Shown: positions 12,371 to 25,524 of the stretch, piece by piece
Layout of the letters: each line of letters opens with the position of its first letter
How positions within the stretch are numbered: position 1 is the stretch's first letter
Source of the DNA: Ipomoea triloba
Taxonomy: Eukaryota > Streptophyta > Magnoliopsida > Solanales > Convolvulaceae
Reading direction: 5' to 3'
Assembly (NCBI RefSeq): GCF_003576645.1
Contig: NC_044922.1
Location: 28,522,205 to 28,586,204 of the forward strand
Length of the DNA: 64,000 nt
The notes under the pieces: model-generated
Database searches by the model: none
What the model was told of the DNA's origin: nothing
What the model saw: only the letters and a program-made list of their open reading frames with translations
Position numbers and translations under genes: made by a program

Positions 12371-12462
12371 ACTGATGTACTGCTGACTCTGTTACAATGT
12401 AGTATCTGTTCATAACTACTTTTTTAACCTACTGAAACACAGAGTCAACAGTCGCATCCACG
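12371..12462 (-). mobile_element. S1-family SINE, 3' fragment
   Basis: On the minus strand this contains the S1 tail blocks GTTGACTCTGTGTTTCAG and GAACAGATACTACATTGTAAC. They are shared with 35556-35727 and, in part, with 42179-42407 and 51815-51925. The tRNA-like head is missing. Confidence 0.55.
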
Positions 12463-12801
12463 TAAGCTTTGGAAAGTTAATTGAATGCAGTTGTGTTTTT
12501 GCCCAAAAAAAATTGTCTAGGTGTTTGTACGACACCGTAGTACATGTTCCATGAAAAACACGACAAAGCAGGTGATTTTCTGCTCAAATTGTATCTTAAG
12601 TAAATGCATCATCTCTCACTATATTTATATCTAATGACGTACCAGGCTTGTCGGAAGTATATACATATTGGAACTTGGAAGTAACAATGTCTCATTTGAG
12701 CATCCCTATAGTTTTTGTAGGAATTTTTTTTCAAAACAAAAGTTAATGAGTTAAACCTAACAAAATGGTTATAACTACAAGATAGCTCACTATTTGATTA
12801 C

Positions 12802-13180
12802 AACAATTTATATCATGGACTAGCGTTCACATAGTATTATGCATCTTGGATCAAAATGATAATGTACCAAATTCATACTTGTAAGGTACAAAATTTTATA
12901 ACACAAGACACAAAACATTATAACACAATCACATGTTATATATTTACTTATTTTTTAGATTTAGGTACATAATTTGTGTTTATAAGCACATAATTATACA
13001 ACACAAGACACAAAAGTTCATAACATAAGACACAATTACTAATTTGGTTCAGGTACATAATTCATACTCTTAAGGTACATAATTTCATATGTAAGACACA
13101 AAAAGTCATAACACAAAACACATACACATGAACCAGGGTCCACAATGTAGTGTGTACCCTAGTTCATGGTATAAGCATTG
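12802..13180. mobile_element. TIR element with repeat core, copy D
   Basis: The ends are imperfect inverted repeats: AATTTATATCATGGACTAG at the left, and at the right a sequence whose complement is AATGCTTATACCATGAACTAG. The interior is built of short degenerate repeats (ACACAAGACACAAAA and GGTACATAATTCATAC types). The flanks 12793-12801 and 13181-13189 agree at 7 of 9 bases, which may be an old 9-bp target duplication. The ends resemble the elements at 34166, 34953 and 43154. Confidence 0.55.
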
Positions 13181-14013
13181 ATAGATTACCGAATGTCATA
13201 TAAAAAAATAAAAAAATTAAAGAGTTAAGATTTTTTGAAGGGTTCTTAAATTACAACCATCATCTTTGGTTTACAAGAAAGTTCGCAACCATTTCAATGT
13301 TAAAGTCGATAGCGACTACTCAAATGTGCATTTAGGTGAAATGGTCAATAAAGGAGTACAAAGATATACACTCGTTTAGATTATTCATAATTCACAACTT
13401 TTAATCAAGAAGACAAATAAACAACTTTCACAAGAAATTAAACTTGTCTTGTACCCTTAGTTTAATTACTTAATCAACTTTATGATTTAGCTAAGAATTG
13501 CTTCTACTTAGGGTCAATATTTTGTAAGATGATTGTCTCACATATCTTTAGAGCATCTTTAATAGTGAGGTATTTTTTACAGTTTTTGAGGAATTTTTGT
13601 AAGTGTGCTTAAAAAAGATAAAAGGAGAAGAGATGAAAAAAATAAATCTGATTTAAAAAAAAAATTGGTTAGACGCGTCCGCGGCGCCCTTGTTGCAGCC
13701 CACGCAAGGATGGCGTGCCTGCCCTTGATTGAGATTCGCAAAATTTAATTTACAGTTTCAATAATTTTCATTTGCAGAATCAATTCATTTCTTCTGGTCT
13801 CTTTCTTTATTTGTCTCTTATTTATGTGTACATGTACTGTTTCAAAATTTTTCAAATATTCACTGCTATGGATGCCCAATTATGAGATTTTTATACAATG
13901 ATTATCTTAAAATTTCCTTTTGCTTGCAAAAAAAAAAAAAAAAAATTCCTTTTAAACAACAAGGGGAAAAAACAATCAATTTTTTAGATTTAACGTGCAG
14001 GTCATACTCGCCA

Positions 14014-14104
14014 TGACGTTGCGTGCATGGGTGGTGTACACGTCGTTTTAAAGCGATGACGTGTTCCAACAGCTGCGCGGTTCCAGATCAAGACAGTGAC
14101 GTCA
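14014..14104 (+). promoter_or_regulatory. Cluster of ACGT-core (bZIP-type) motifs upstream of the formin
   Basis: Within about 90 bases there are TGACGTT (14014), CACGTCG (near 14038), TGACGTG (14057) and the palindrome TGACGTCA (14097-14104). These are typical sites for plant bZIP factors. They sit 237-327 bases before the formin ATG, and no convincing TATA box is visible between. A local rise in GC content fits a promoter. Function is inferred. Confidence 0.45.
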
Positions 14105-14340
14105 TTCCCCGAGCTGAGTCGGTAGCCGATCAACTTCTAAACCAAAAAAAAAAAGGGAAAAAGAGAAAAGGAAAAAACGATTAACAGATTCACTCTTTCT
14201 TCTTCGCGAAGAAATTTCACGTACTGCCAGGGGGAAGAGACAGGGATTTGTGTGCATACATTCACAGGTTTTGATTTGAATTCGGATTAAAGAGAGAGAG
14301 AGAGAAAAAGTTTGAGCTCGAAAAGCACGCCAGGAATTGT

Positions 14341-17300
14341 ATGGCGCTGTTTCGGAAATTGTTCTATAGGAAGCCGCCGGATGGACTCCTCGAGATCTGC
14401 GAACGAGTTTACGGTTCTCTCCCTCTCTCTACACCACTATACATACAATGTGTATATCTACATTGCATTTATTTATCTGCGTTTTCATTTCGAAATGTTT
14501 GCATGTAAATAGAGCTGCATTCACGTTTAACGGAAATCGAGTTGAAGCTAAAAATTGTTAAATTCGAGCATGCTGTTGAAACCACTAGTCAATTTGCCAA
14601 ATCGTTAATTCCAATAGAAATTCAAACGGACAACTTAGAGTAGTGATCAGCGACTCGGAAGTGGTTAGAGATTAAGCTGCGGAGAACTTTGGAAGAAGAG
14701 AGACTAAACCAGCAGTTTGCTAGTATTCAATTCGAAACTGTGCTTGTTCCGATGTACAATAGGAAATGTTGTGTATAGAATGTATAAACTATTAAAAGAA
14801 ATGAAGAAAGGGAAAGTTGAGTTTTGGTTGATACATTGAAATTTGTTGCAAGGGAACTAAAGATATGGACACCACTGCTCATTAAAGTTTGTGAAGACAT
14901 TGTTGCATTGAGTTGACTAAAAGAGTGCTACCTGGGTATAAGTTTATTGAGGGAAACGTTGCAGTTTGTTGAGGAAAAGAGTGTTTCTATGATACTTTTG
15001 GGAAGGACAGCATGCAACATCTGCAGGGAGTGTAATTCAGAACAGAGATGGGTGGTGCATGGGGGGTTGGCACATAGGTTTGTAAAGTTTATCTAGGAGC
15101 AGGGGGAATGGTGACACATACTAACCAAATTTATCATGGTATTCCTGGAAAAAGACTAGCCTGAAATATTAAGAAAATTTACAGTTTGATAGAAAGATAA
15201 CACATTGGCATGTTATGAACCCAGTTTTATCCTTAAACAGGTTTGAAAATGACTTTTAATTCAGAACTGGCAAAGTAGGCGTGCCTCACATTCAAACACT
15301 ACATTACAGTTTAGAAATGATTCAATTTTTAAACCTACACAATAGTGAGTCTAACTTCTCTTAAAGTCTTTTATTTATTGTTTATGTGCAGTGTTTGATA
15401 GCTGTTTCAGTTCTGATGTTTGGGAAGAAGAAAATTACAAACCCTATGTGCGAAATGTAATTGCTCAGCTTCGGGATAATTTCCCAGATGTATCAATCTT
15501 GATTTTCAATTTTCATTCCGCGGAGACAAGAAGCTTGATTGCAAATATTTTGTCTGAATATGATATAACTATAATGGACTACCCTCGACACTACGAGGGT
15601 TGTCCATTGCTCTCAATGGAGGTCATCCACCATTTTCTAAGATCCAGTGAAAGCTGGCTATCTCTAGGCCTGCAAAATGTGCTTCTAATGCACTGTGAAC
15701 GGGGTGGTTGGCCAATTTTGACATTTATGTTGGCTGCATTACTGATATATAGAAGACATTACACTGGTGAACAGAAGACTTTAGATATGATATATAAACA
15801 GGCTCCACGTGAGCTTTTGCACTTGTTGACACCTCTTAATCCCATTCCTTCTCAGCTGAGATACTTGCAGTATGTATCGAGGAGGAATGTAGGTACATCC
15901 TGGCCGCCTCTTGATAGACCTGTCACCTTGGATTGTGTCATCCTTAGGATGATACCTAATTTTGATGGAAATGGAGGATGCCGACCAACATTTCGTATCT
16001 ATGGACAAGATCCATTCCTCGTAGGGGACCGAAATCCAAAACTTATATTCTCAACACCAAAGAAGAGTAAACCCATTCGTCATTACAAGCAGGTATTATC
16101 TAAATTTTTTGCTTTGTTGTGCTGGAATAGAAGTTCTTCCTTGTCCACAGTGTCGAGTGTTTTTAATTCTTGATTTGGTCTGTTCCATGTTACACTGTAC
16201 AATTTTCTTGATTAGGTTTTGATCATTTTTTGCCAACACTGCAGTGCTTGAAATCATCATCATCATCTTCTTCTTATATACATACATATATGCATGTATG
16301 TTTTATGAACTTTTCTACAGGTTTTTGGTGCTTGAGTTAAATCATTTCTCTCCATATGCAGAAACCTATAGGATATATGTAAAACTATGTAGTTATTTCT
16401 ATACTTTGGCCCTTAATCTTAGCTGATTGACTTAAAGGATCATCTTCAAAACAAATTGGCATTAGAGTTCTCCACAACATCCTCTCCCACCAACCAAAGA
16501 AAAAATTTGTCTTCATTTATAAGGAGTAATTTTTAAAATACAATAACACTGGACATTGGCATATGAACTTCTTTTGATGTCACTGCAGGCAGAATGCGAA
16601 TTGGTAAAGATTGATATCAGCTGTCATATTCAAGGTGATGTTGTGTTGGAGTGTATCAGCTTGAATGATGACATGGAACAGGAGCAAATGATGTTTCGAG
16701 TTATGTTCAATACAGCTTTTATTAGGTCTAACATTGTGATGCTTAACCGTGATGAAATCGATACAATGTGGGATTCTAAGGATCAATTTCCAAAGGATTT
16801 CAGGGCAGAGGTATCTTTCACATTTTATTGTTTGTGTTTGTTTTCTGCAGCAAGATGCATTATCTTGACATGTAAATTATCCTCTGGGTGAAGATTCTTT
16901 TCTCAGAGATGGATGCTGCTGCTTCAGTAATCCCTGCGAATTTATCCTGTTTTGAAGAGAAGGATGGCCTCCCAGTCGAGGCATTTGCTAAGGTTCAGGA
17001 GATCTTTAATAGTGTTGATTGGTTGAGTCCAAAGGGTGATGCTGCTCTCAATGTGCTCCAAAAAATAACTGCAGCAACCATGATGCAAGAAAAGTTGGAG
17101 TCAAGTTCACCCCAGGGTAAGGAAACTAGTCCTTCCTCACAGCCATCAACTCCCATTAAAGCTCAAGATTGGGAAGGGCCCACAACATTAGATGATGAGT
17201 CTAAATCAGAATTTTATGCAGAGAATCAATCTCAGTTCTCTCCCAAATCATACCTCAGACCAGATACAAGTGAACAGAAGGGGAAAGAGGTGTCTTCTGC

Positions 17301-20300
17301 ACCTGAAACAGAGACTCTCTCACTTGATACTGTTATTCTCAAGCCTCCTCCTTTGCCTACTAAGGATAGAGTTGATAGTATCTTGGAGCCTCCATATCCT
17401 ACTCCAGTACCACATGAACCTGTTACTCCTCCACTTCCAGATAAGGCAGTGACTGTTTCTATATCTTCTCCACCTCCCCCTCCCACCCAAGCTTTAAGTC
17501 CTGCAGTTATATTGTCGACGGATGAGACTACTACTACCAGTGATCCTCCCCCACTTCACCATACAATGCAGGAGGTACCTCCAATGACTTGGGAAAGAGA
17601 TTCAGCTGCCAAGGAAGGCTCTGCTCCAACCTCATCTTCTTCTCCTCATACTCCTTCACCCCCAACTCCTCCTCCAGGGTCTTCTTCACCACCAACCCCA
17701 ATTCCTTCCACCCAATATTCGGATGACAGAGTCCTTAGAAGTGTACCACCACCGCCACCGCCACCGCCACTAACACCAAACAAAAAGGATAATTTTGCCT
17801 CCATGAGTGGTGAATGTCGACTTCCATGTTCTCCACTCTCACCTTCGAAGGAAGATTTAACTTCCATTGGTGTTCCACCACCACCTCCCCATTCAACCCC
17901 ATTATTGAAGGAGAGTACTGCTTCCACGTGTAGAGAGTTTGAACCTCCACCTTTTCCACCCTCACCTCTCAAGGGAAGTATATCCTCTATTCATGGATCA
18001 CCAGCTCCAGCTCCACCACCCCCATTGCTAGCTACAGAGACTGCTAGCTCTAAAAAGTCAGCAGCAGTACCACCACCTCCTCCTCCTCCTGCACTTTCTT
18101 CTTCAATGAAGCCTCATACTGCCCTTCCACAGAATGTTCCTTCTGCTCCACCTCCTCCAACCCCATTTATTAATGGGGAGACAAAGGCAGGTACTAGTGT
18201 ATCACATTCTGAACCAATGCCACCAGGACCACCACCACCTTCTATTCCTCCACCTGGTATGAGAGGGAAAGAACTGTTTTCCCGTGCCATCAGTACTATA
18301 AACAGTCAGACAAAGAAACTGAAACCATTGCACTGGTTGAAGATAAGCAGAGCAGTCCAGGGAAGCTTGTGGGCCGAGACACAAAAATCTGAAACAGTCA
18401 AGTAAGCAATGTACATAGTATGAACTGTTATTCACCTTTATATGTTATATATCATGCACTAATATATTTCTTGTGTAAATCAGGGCTCCAGAAATTGATA
18501 TATCAGAACTTGAATCACTCTTCTCAGCTGCAGTTCCAAATTCAGACAAAAGGAAAGGAAATTCGAAGACCTCATTGGGGGCAAAACCTGAGAAAGTGCA
18601 ACTGGTGATTTATGTTCCTTTTGGATGCTATATTTACAAATGCACTATTTCCTTACTATCAGATTCTTGGACTTTTAAGAAAAGTCACATGAACTATTCT
18701 AGTAAATGACATTCTTTCAAAATTATCTCCATCAAATGGACAAGAAATTGCAAAACTATTCAGTTAAACAAAATTGTTATTTGGCTATCTAGTATGCATC
18801 TTTAAATCCCCTCATCTTCTTCTTTTTGTTTTTGGCCAGATTTTTTTAATGTTCAGTTTTTGTTTGTATCAAAATTTGAGGTTGTGAACTTTCATAAACA
18901 AGCTGCATTCACAAAAAGAAATGTTGAGAATGCCTCTTAATTTAGAATCTTCACTGCTATAGCTGATTGTCCTGTCAGAAATCCTAAAAGTTCCAAGGGC
19001 TTTTGTAATTCAAGGATCTTATATTTTCTGAGATTCAAGCCTCAGAGATAGTAAAGTAATAATGACACCTTTTATCTGCTGTTATGTTAGCTTGTTTCCT
19101 CTAATAATATTCATATACATTCAACAGTTATTATGCCATCATTAACCCTGAATATATTGTGTGAGATCTGAAGCTCAGAGGTTGTAAGGTGATGATTACA
19201 CCTTTTATCTTCTGTTATGGTAGCTTGTTTTCTATACTAATATTCATATAATCCAACAGTGAGTATGCCATGATTGACTCTGAATCAATCTTGCAACTTT
19301 TACTCTATAAGATCATATGAGAGTCAAAATGGTGCTTGACTGATCTTTGGCAATGGTATGTGTTGGTTTTGTAGGTTAGTTTCTGACCTGGTACTAGTTA
19401 TTTGTGGAGATCATATTGTAATTGAGTCCTTGTGCACCCTATCTTTGAAATTTGAGAATAATATAGAATGGAAGTCATAATTGGCTCTTGTGAAGAAAAG
19501 GAAATCACAACATTTTAAAATGCTCCAATGGCAATCCCTAAAAACATAATAAAGCACAAAGTTAATGCAATCAGCTGAATCATTTTCAGATTTATTCTCA
19601 ATTTGGTGAGTGCTTGAAGGTTATGGTGTTTGTTAATTTACAAATGACCAGTTCAACTCTAAGTTGAAGTGAACTTGAATCTGGAAACTGCTCCTTGTAT
19701 AACATCTTTTTGTATTATTGCTGCTAGAAGTTGCTTTTTTCTCTCATTTCCTCTCTTCTGTGTGAGGAGAAAATGAAGAATAGCATGTCTTTTATTTACT
19801 AGTGATTTCTTATAAGGCTTGGAATTTAATAGCATTTCTTTAACAGATTGACCATAGGCGGGCATATAACTGTGAAATCATGCTCACAAAGGTGAAGGTA
19901 CCCATGCATGATTTACTAGTAAGTTATATTATCCTCTCTATATTTATTTTCTGCTTTTTATACTAACTTGGTTTGTTTAAAAGGCTGTTTCTGTAATCTA
20001 GTAGGGTGTTAGATAAACATATGCTTTACAATGGTTGATGTTACAAGAAGTTGACGCAGTAATCTTTCCTCCTACAACAGAGTCTGCAATCCTCATGCTT
20101 ATATCACAATGATTCATTCACATCAGTTGTAATTTAGGAAATCTTTCTTTATGCTCAGAGTAGCATACAGACTTCCAGAGGTCAAAACATGTTTTCTTGA
20201 CAATACTGTTTTTCATGTAATGGTCTCCAATCATAGCCAATGTTCATGTTCAGTACTGCAACCAACTTGGATCAAGCTGAACATCTACATGTTTCCACTG

Positions 20301-23300
20301 AAATTGAATCTTCAGAGTTGGGCTTGAATTCAAGCTTGATTTATAATTAATCTCTAATTTTGGGCTTAAGCAATTTAATCATACTTTAACTTTATATCTG
20401 TAAACCCCTTGAATTTAGAAAGTCAATAGTAACTCCAATTGTATATAAATGTGTACATTGATACGTAGGCCTTCGATCCAAGCCTTGCATTCAAACTATA
20501 GCTTCAAAATGTTTCAAACCTAATTTCATGTGTTTGAACTCTATTTGTATTTGAGCATGAACAGAATGAACAGATTGCTTTGACTTCATAGTTTGCAGCT
20601 CTGTTCACATTTACATTAGCATGCAATTGACATGTCTTTTCTACTGAAGTACCTCTTCCGCTAATTCTCTCTTCCTTTCTTTATTTCCTTCTCTGAAGGC
20701 CAATATATGCCTCTTCAAAGAGTTAGAAGCACAGGCCAAGTTTCAATCAAATTAGATTGTTACTATTATTTATTTATTTTTAGAATTTTTATAACCTCCT
20801 ACATGCTAACTCTTCTACTAAATCATTGTTCTGAAATGTCAGCTTCCTTTTCCAAATACCTTTCAGAACTCCACTGATGCTTCTGAGTTCTGATACATTT
20901 CTTCTATTTGGTAGAGTTCTGTGCTTGCCTTGGAAGATTCAGCAATAGATGCTGATCAAGTTGAGAGCATCATTAAGTTTTGCCCAACGAAGGAGGAGAT
21001 GGAAATGCTTAAGGTAAAAAATGTTTTAGATTTATTAGCTATTTGTACACAAATCATGGTGAAAACTGTAAATTCACTTATCATTGTTGTTGTTGCTGCT
21101 GTTATTATTATTTTTATTTCTTTTTAGGGTTATAAAGGACCAAAGGATAAGCTGGGAAAATGTGAACAGGTTTGTGCAATCTGAGATAAGCTTGGATATT
21201 TTTTATTGAAGTTTTTCTGTTGTAAGTTGGTTTTGTGATTTCTATTGACATAGAATGAGGTTTATGCATTTGTTTTACAGTTCTTCTTGGAATTAATGCA
21301 AGTTCCTCGAATTCAGTCCAAACTCAGAGTTTTTTCATTTAAGCTTCAGTTTCAGTCCCAGGTAAGAAAATTTATCCTCTGCTTATACAATTGAAAGTAA
21401 CTATTTCTAAAATACTTCATGCTATCTTAGGTTTCTGATGTCAGGAAAAGTCTAATCACCGTGAATTCAGCAGCAGATCAGGCAAACTTCCTTTTCCCAG
21501 ACCTTTCTCTACTACTTTTCTTATATGTAAATTGAGGATATATATCATTGCATTGATGTGTTTCATCAGATTAGGGGTTCAGCCAAGTTGAAAAGAATTA
21601 TGCAGACAATTCTGTCCCTAGGAAATGCTTTGAACCAGGGAACTGCAAGGGGTGAGTAAATATTCTTATTCTCTCATCCATAACTCCATAAGGGTTCTCA
21701 TTGTATTTGTATGCATTTGACTTGACTTCCCTATTATTTTTTACGGACCTGTCTATCTCTGGGTTTGCATTATCTTCATGCGAGGTTTGGTACTACTACA
21801 AAACCATTTATAAACTAAATCAGTATCTGTTCCTTCTGTCTTCTAATTGGAATCTTCAGGGTAAAGGACCATAAATTGTTTTCTCTTCTGAGTCCAATAT
21901 TGTAGCTGAGGATTAATTGGATTATATGTCGGTTCCTTTTTGGATGAGTCCACCATCACATATATGATGTGAAGTAACACCAGACAAGTTTGTGAATTAC
22001 ATCATCTTAGTGTTAGATGTTAACTTGTTGGTACCAATAAGGCAACTCTTTCTGACGATGTTAATTATTTTTCAATGGGAAGGATTCAAACAATGTAAAT
22101 CATGCAGACCTTTTTGATGTAAGCCAATTTTTCTGCTGCTATTGTTTCCTTGTGCTAATGTGGTTATGATTCCCTACATTCTTGCTCAAGAATGATCAGC
22201 TATCATTTTTTAACCAAGTATTTCTTCCGTCAGTGATTGGCATTTTATTGTTTGGTTTTGGTATAGGATCTGCTGTTGGATTTAGGTTGGATAGCCTACT
22301 CAAACTTACAGAAACCCGTGCACGAAACAACAAGATGACTCTCATGCATTATCTTTGTAAGGTATGTATTAGTTGTGTAGATTGCCTTGGGTTGTAACCT
22401 AAAAAGAAAATTAGTCTACCATGCTGCAAATATAATGCCGTGTTTTTAATATCAATTGTCCATTAAAAACATTTCAATTTGATCTCTTTCTGTGGTCTTC
22501 TCTTCTTTTGTGTTTGTATTAGGGGATTGTAATTTGTAAATGTCTTTGATGCATCTTAACATTGAAAGGCTCTTAGTTTTGTTAAAGTGAACCAGGGTAC
22601 AATCCGTTGGATCATTTTTCTTCTCTGTATCTTGAAAGTATACATGCACTTAATATGTAGTGTTCTGTAGCATTAAAAATTTTCCCTTTTTTATTTTCTT
22701 TGAACTCCATTATCTTAGGTTTATATCTGTAACTTGCTATGTTCAAAGGTTTTTATTCTAATACTGGCTCCTTGTCTAGTAAAGTGTTTTTAGAAAATAC
22801 TTTCTCTATTACATTTGCTTATGATGGATCACTACTGTGGGATTATTAGCAGGTCCTATCGGATAAGATGCCAGAACTTCTTGACTTTTCAAAAGATCTT
22901 TCGAGCTTGGAACCTTCATCAAAGGTATCATATTTGAAATAATTGATTACATGTCAACAAATAGAAATATCTCTTCTGAATACTTAGAATCTTGCTTTTA
23001 ACTTGTTCAGATACATATAAAGTTCTTGGCAGAGGAAATGCAAGCTATCAGCAAAGGACTTGAGAAAGTAATACAGGAGTTGTCCATGTCAGAAAGTGAT
23101 GGACAGGTTTCGGAAAGTTTTTGTAAGGTAATTATAAATTGACAAAACAGATCCACATGAAAAGAAAAAAGTTATATTAACAGAAATGAGCATATAAATC
23201 ACACAAGTAGCATGAACAAATTCCAGACCTGGGAGGTTGTGGATATGGGTCAATGATTTACCAGATGCTGGACATGTGCTGTTTGCAGCAGTAGGGGATA

Positions 23301-24262
23301 TTTGTGAAAAAATGATGCCAGCACTCTCCGGAAATTTGATCATTTTACATTAGATAAACTCATGAGATGATGATAGTAGCATCAGAACAGCAAAACAAAT
23401 ATGACCTCCCTGACGGGAATTGGAACGACTAGCATAGTCCTTTCTCAGGCTGACAGATTTGAGCACAACTGAATGGCTCATATTTGGTTCTGGATAGTCT
23501 GTTGGTGTATTGGTGATTAGATGTTTATGAATTACGATGTCTAACTGGTAGCATCGATTTCTTTCAGGCTTTGAAGGAATTCCTTTGCTATGCAGAGGGT
23601 GAAGTAAGGTCCTTGGCGTTGCTTTATTCTGGTGTGGTATGGCTCTAGGTTTTCTTTAATGGGCATTTATAGACCTCATAACTCGTCTGTCACATAAACT
23701 GTGTTTATTTACCTTATAGGGTAGGAATGTGGATGCATTAATTCTTTACTTTGGAGAAGATCCTTCACGTTGTTCATTTGAGCAAGGTATTTATTCCATT
23801 CAAACAAGTTGCCTATCTAATGTAATTGTTCTCTGGCTTTTACCCCCTTGGATCCATGAACAATAAGTTGTGTATTTTAGGGCTTAAGTTTACTTGAATC
23901 CTTCATGTGTTTAATCATTTTAATCCATCTATATAATGCCTCACCTGTAGTATAGTCTCAATTCTCAAATGCATCTCGTCTAACGATTCAGATTGTATGT
24001 ATGAAATATGTAAACAGCACACATAAATGTTCTAAAAATGCTTCTTGTCTCACATGTATTATTCTGAACTTGTATTGTAGTTATCTCTACTCTACTCAAC
24101 TTTGTAAAAATGTTCAATCAAGCACACGACGAAAATTGCAAGCAGCTGGAATTTGAGAAGAAGAAAGCAGAGAAAGAAGCAGCAGCAGAGAAGCTGAAGA
24201 CAAGTGATCCCGTAAAAGAAACCCCAAACGTGATGCAATCTATCAGCAGGAGTGTCAAATAA
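14341..24262 (+). CDS. Class II formin-like protein (PTEN-C2, FH1, FH2; FH14/18/20 type)
   Basis: Seventeen exons: 14341-14413, 15392-16092, 16589-16810, 16894-18401, 18484-18604, 19847-19918, 20915-21013, 21128-21169, 21281-21361, 21431-21481, 21570-21651, 22267-22361, 22853-22924, 23011-23127, 23568-23636, 23720-23786, 24081-24262. They sum to 3654 nt, or 1217 aa. The start MALFRKLFYRKPPDGLLEI is the family N-terminus. Residues 1-190 are PTEN-phosphatase-like, 190-332 C2-like, about 470-790 a proline-rich FH1 that binds profilin-actin, and about 800-1190 FH2 (KPLHW at 809, GNALNQG at 1008), which nucleates and caps actin filaments. The tail is basic and coiled. The phosphatase loop reads HCERGGWP (125-132): the catalytic arginine of CX5R is replaced by proline, so the domain should bind lipid but not catalyse, as is usual in this class. 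Intron 10 begins with GC. Confidence 0.95.
19031..19297 (+). repeat. Two tandem 133-bp units in formin intron 5
   Basis: Unit 1 (19031-19163) and unit 2 (19164-19297) share blocks such as CACCTTTTATCT, TTAGCTTGTTT/GTAGCTTGTTT and AATATTCATATA with about 133-base spacing. Unit 2 and its right flank are the part copied at the start of the window. Confidence 0.7.
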
Positions 24263-25432
24263 TCAAAATCTTAGATCTCCTAGAATGCCTGTATTCCCGA
24301 AAATGGAATAATGATATTACATAAGTTAGAGAAGCTTCCCTAGATCAAGCTGAGTGTAATTGAAAATGGTTCTTGATCAAGCTGAGTGTAATTTTTCTTT
24401 TAGAAAGCTGGGGAGATAGGAGCCTGCAGTACGGTAGAATCTTGGCGGAGTTGCTTGCTGTTCAAGGTTATAGGTAAAGCTCTAAACTTCCCTGATTAAA
24501 CCCCCTCCTCTCCCCTTTAAAAATAAATCAATGTTTGAAACATGAATGCTTTTACTTTTTTATGTGTCAGGAAGGAAAAGGGAGTTGCAGTTCTGTAAAG
24601 TAGGGTAAGTGTGTGTGTATATATATATTTTGCTAGCACTTTAGAATAATACAGAAGCGTGAGATACTTGAAAAAAAAATGAATGTCAAACTCATCCATT
24701 CCCTCTTATTATTATATACTTTTGAGTTTTGATCTCCTTCTCTATTATTGTTAATATATATATATTTACCTTAGATATTAAAAAAAAAAAACAGGTATTG
24801 AATTGCCTTTTACAAACAATCCCCTGACTTGTCAATTTCTGAATATGAGTTGTTCTTGAATAATGTTGGTTTTGAGGAAGGATTACTTCATTATTATCAA
24901 AGAATGTGGATAATATATAGAGTGCAGTTGTTTAGTATAAGACTGCTCAGCTTCTTTGGTCTGGTGGTAGTTGTACTTAATCTTTAGTAAGTAAACATAA
25001 ATGGTGGTAATCTTCATTGTGTGTTGAACCACTACTTACCCCCTTTGGTTATACCTATTCTACTACATACATATATTTTGGCAGGATATGGTGTTCTTTG
25101 TGGAGACTACTGAGTTACATACTGACAACTAACTGAGCTTGAGAGGTTGAACAACCATATTCACATGTTGGTATAAATAACCCTGCTTAGCTTCTTTCTC
25201 GCTTTTTAATTTGCTAATTCACTCAATCCTGCAATTAACACAACGAGTTTAAAACATATATAATATATTGTTCAATTTGGTATCATAAAATGTAAAAGAA
25301 AGATGTTATAGATCAGTAGTCGTATTAAATTTTATATACAATAAAATGTTTTTACATACCCAGTTTTATAATTTAGTTGGCTTTAGAGACTTCAGACTTG
25401 CGGGTGTAGTTAATATGAGTTTCTGAACATGG

Positions 25433-25433
25433 A

Positions 25434-25524
<91 letters not shown>
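25433..25524. repeat. (AAT)n followed by (ATT)n: palindromic microsatellite
   Basis: About 16-17 AAT units switch at the centre to about the same number of ATT units, so the whole tract is one near-perfect inverted repeat able to fold into a long hairpin. No gene overlaps it. Confidence 0.95.

Larger units (their letters stand above)
10432..13960. other. Intergenic region between FAD6 and the formin
   Basis: No intact gene. It includes the FAD6 promoter side (TTATAAC near 10491-10497 on the minus strand is a weak TATA candidate), a LINE relic (11995-12290), an S1 SINE 3' fragment (12371-12462) and an inverted-repeat element (12802-13180). The block at 11620-11745 resembles the repeated unit at 40817-41100 (shared AGTATCTAGTGCTCACAAG-like stretch). 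Confidence 0.6.

Noticed and set aside
17232..17972. Glycine-rich minus-strand frames inside the formin
   Set aside because: Complement of the proline-rich FH1 codons (CCN becomes NGG).
25433..25524. AAT/ATT palindrome as a miRNA precursor
   Set aside because: Simple-sequence hairpins are not credible miRNA genes without small-RNA reads; kept only as a repeat.
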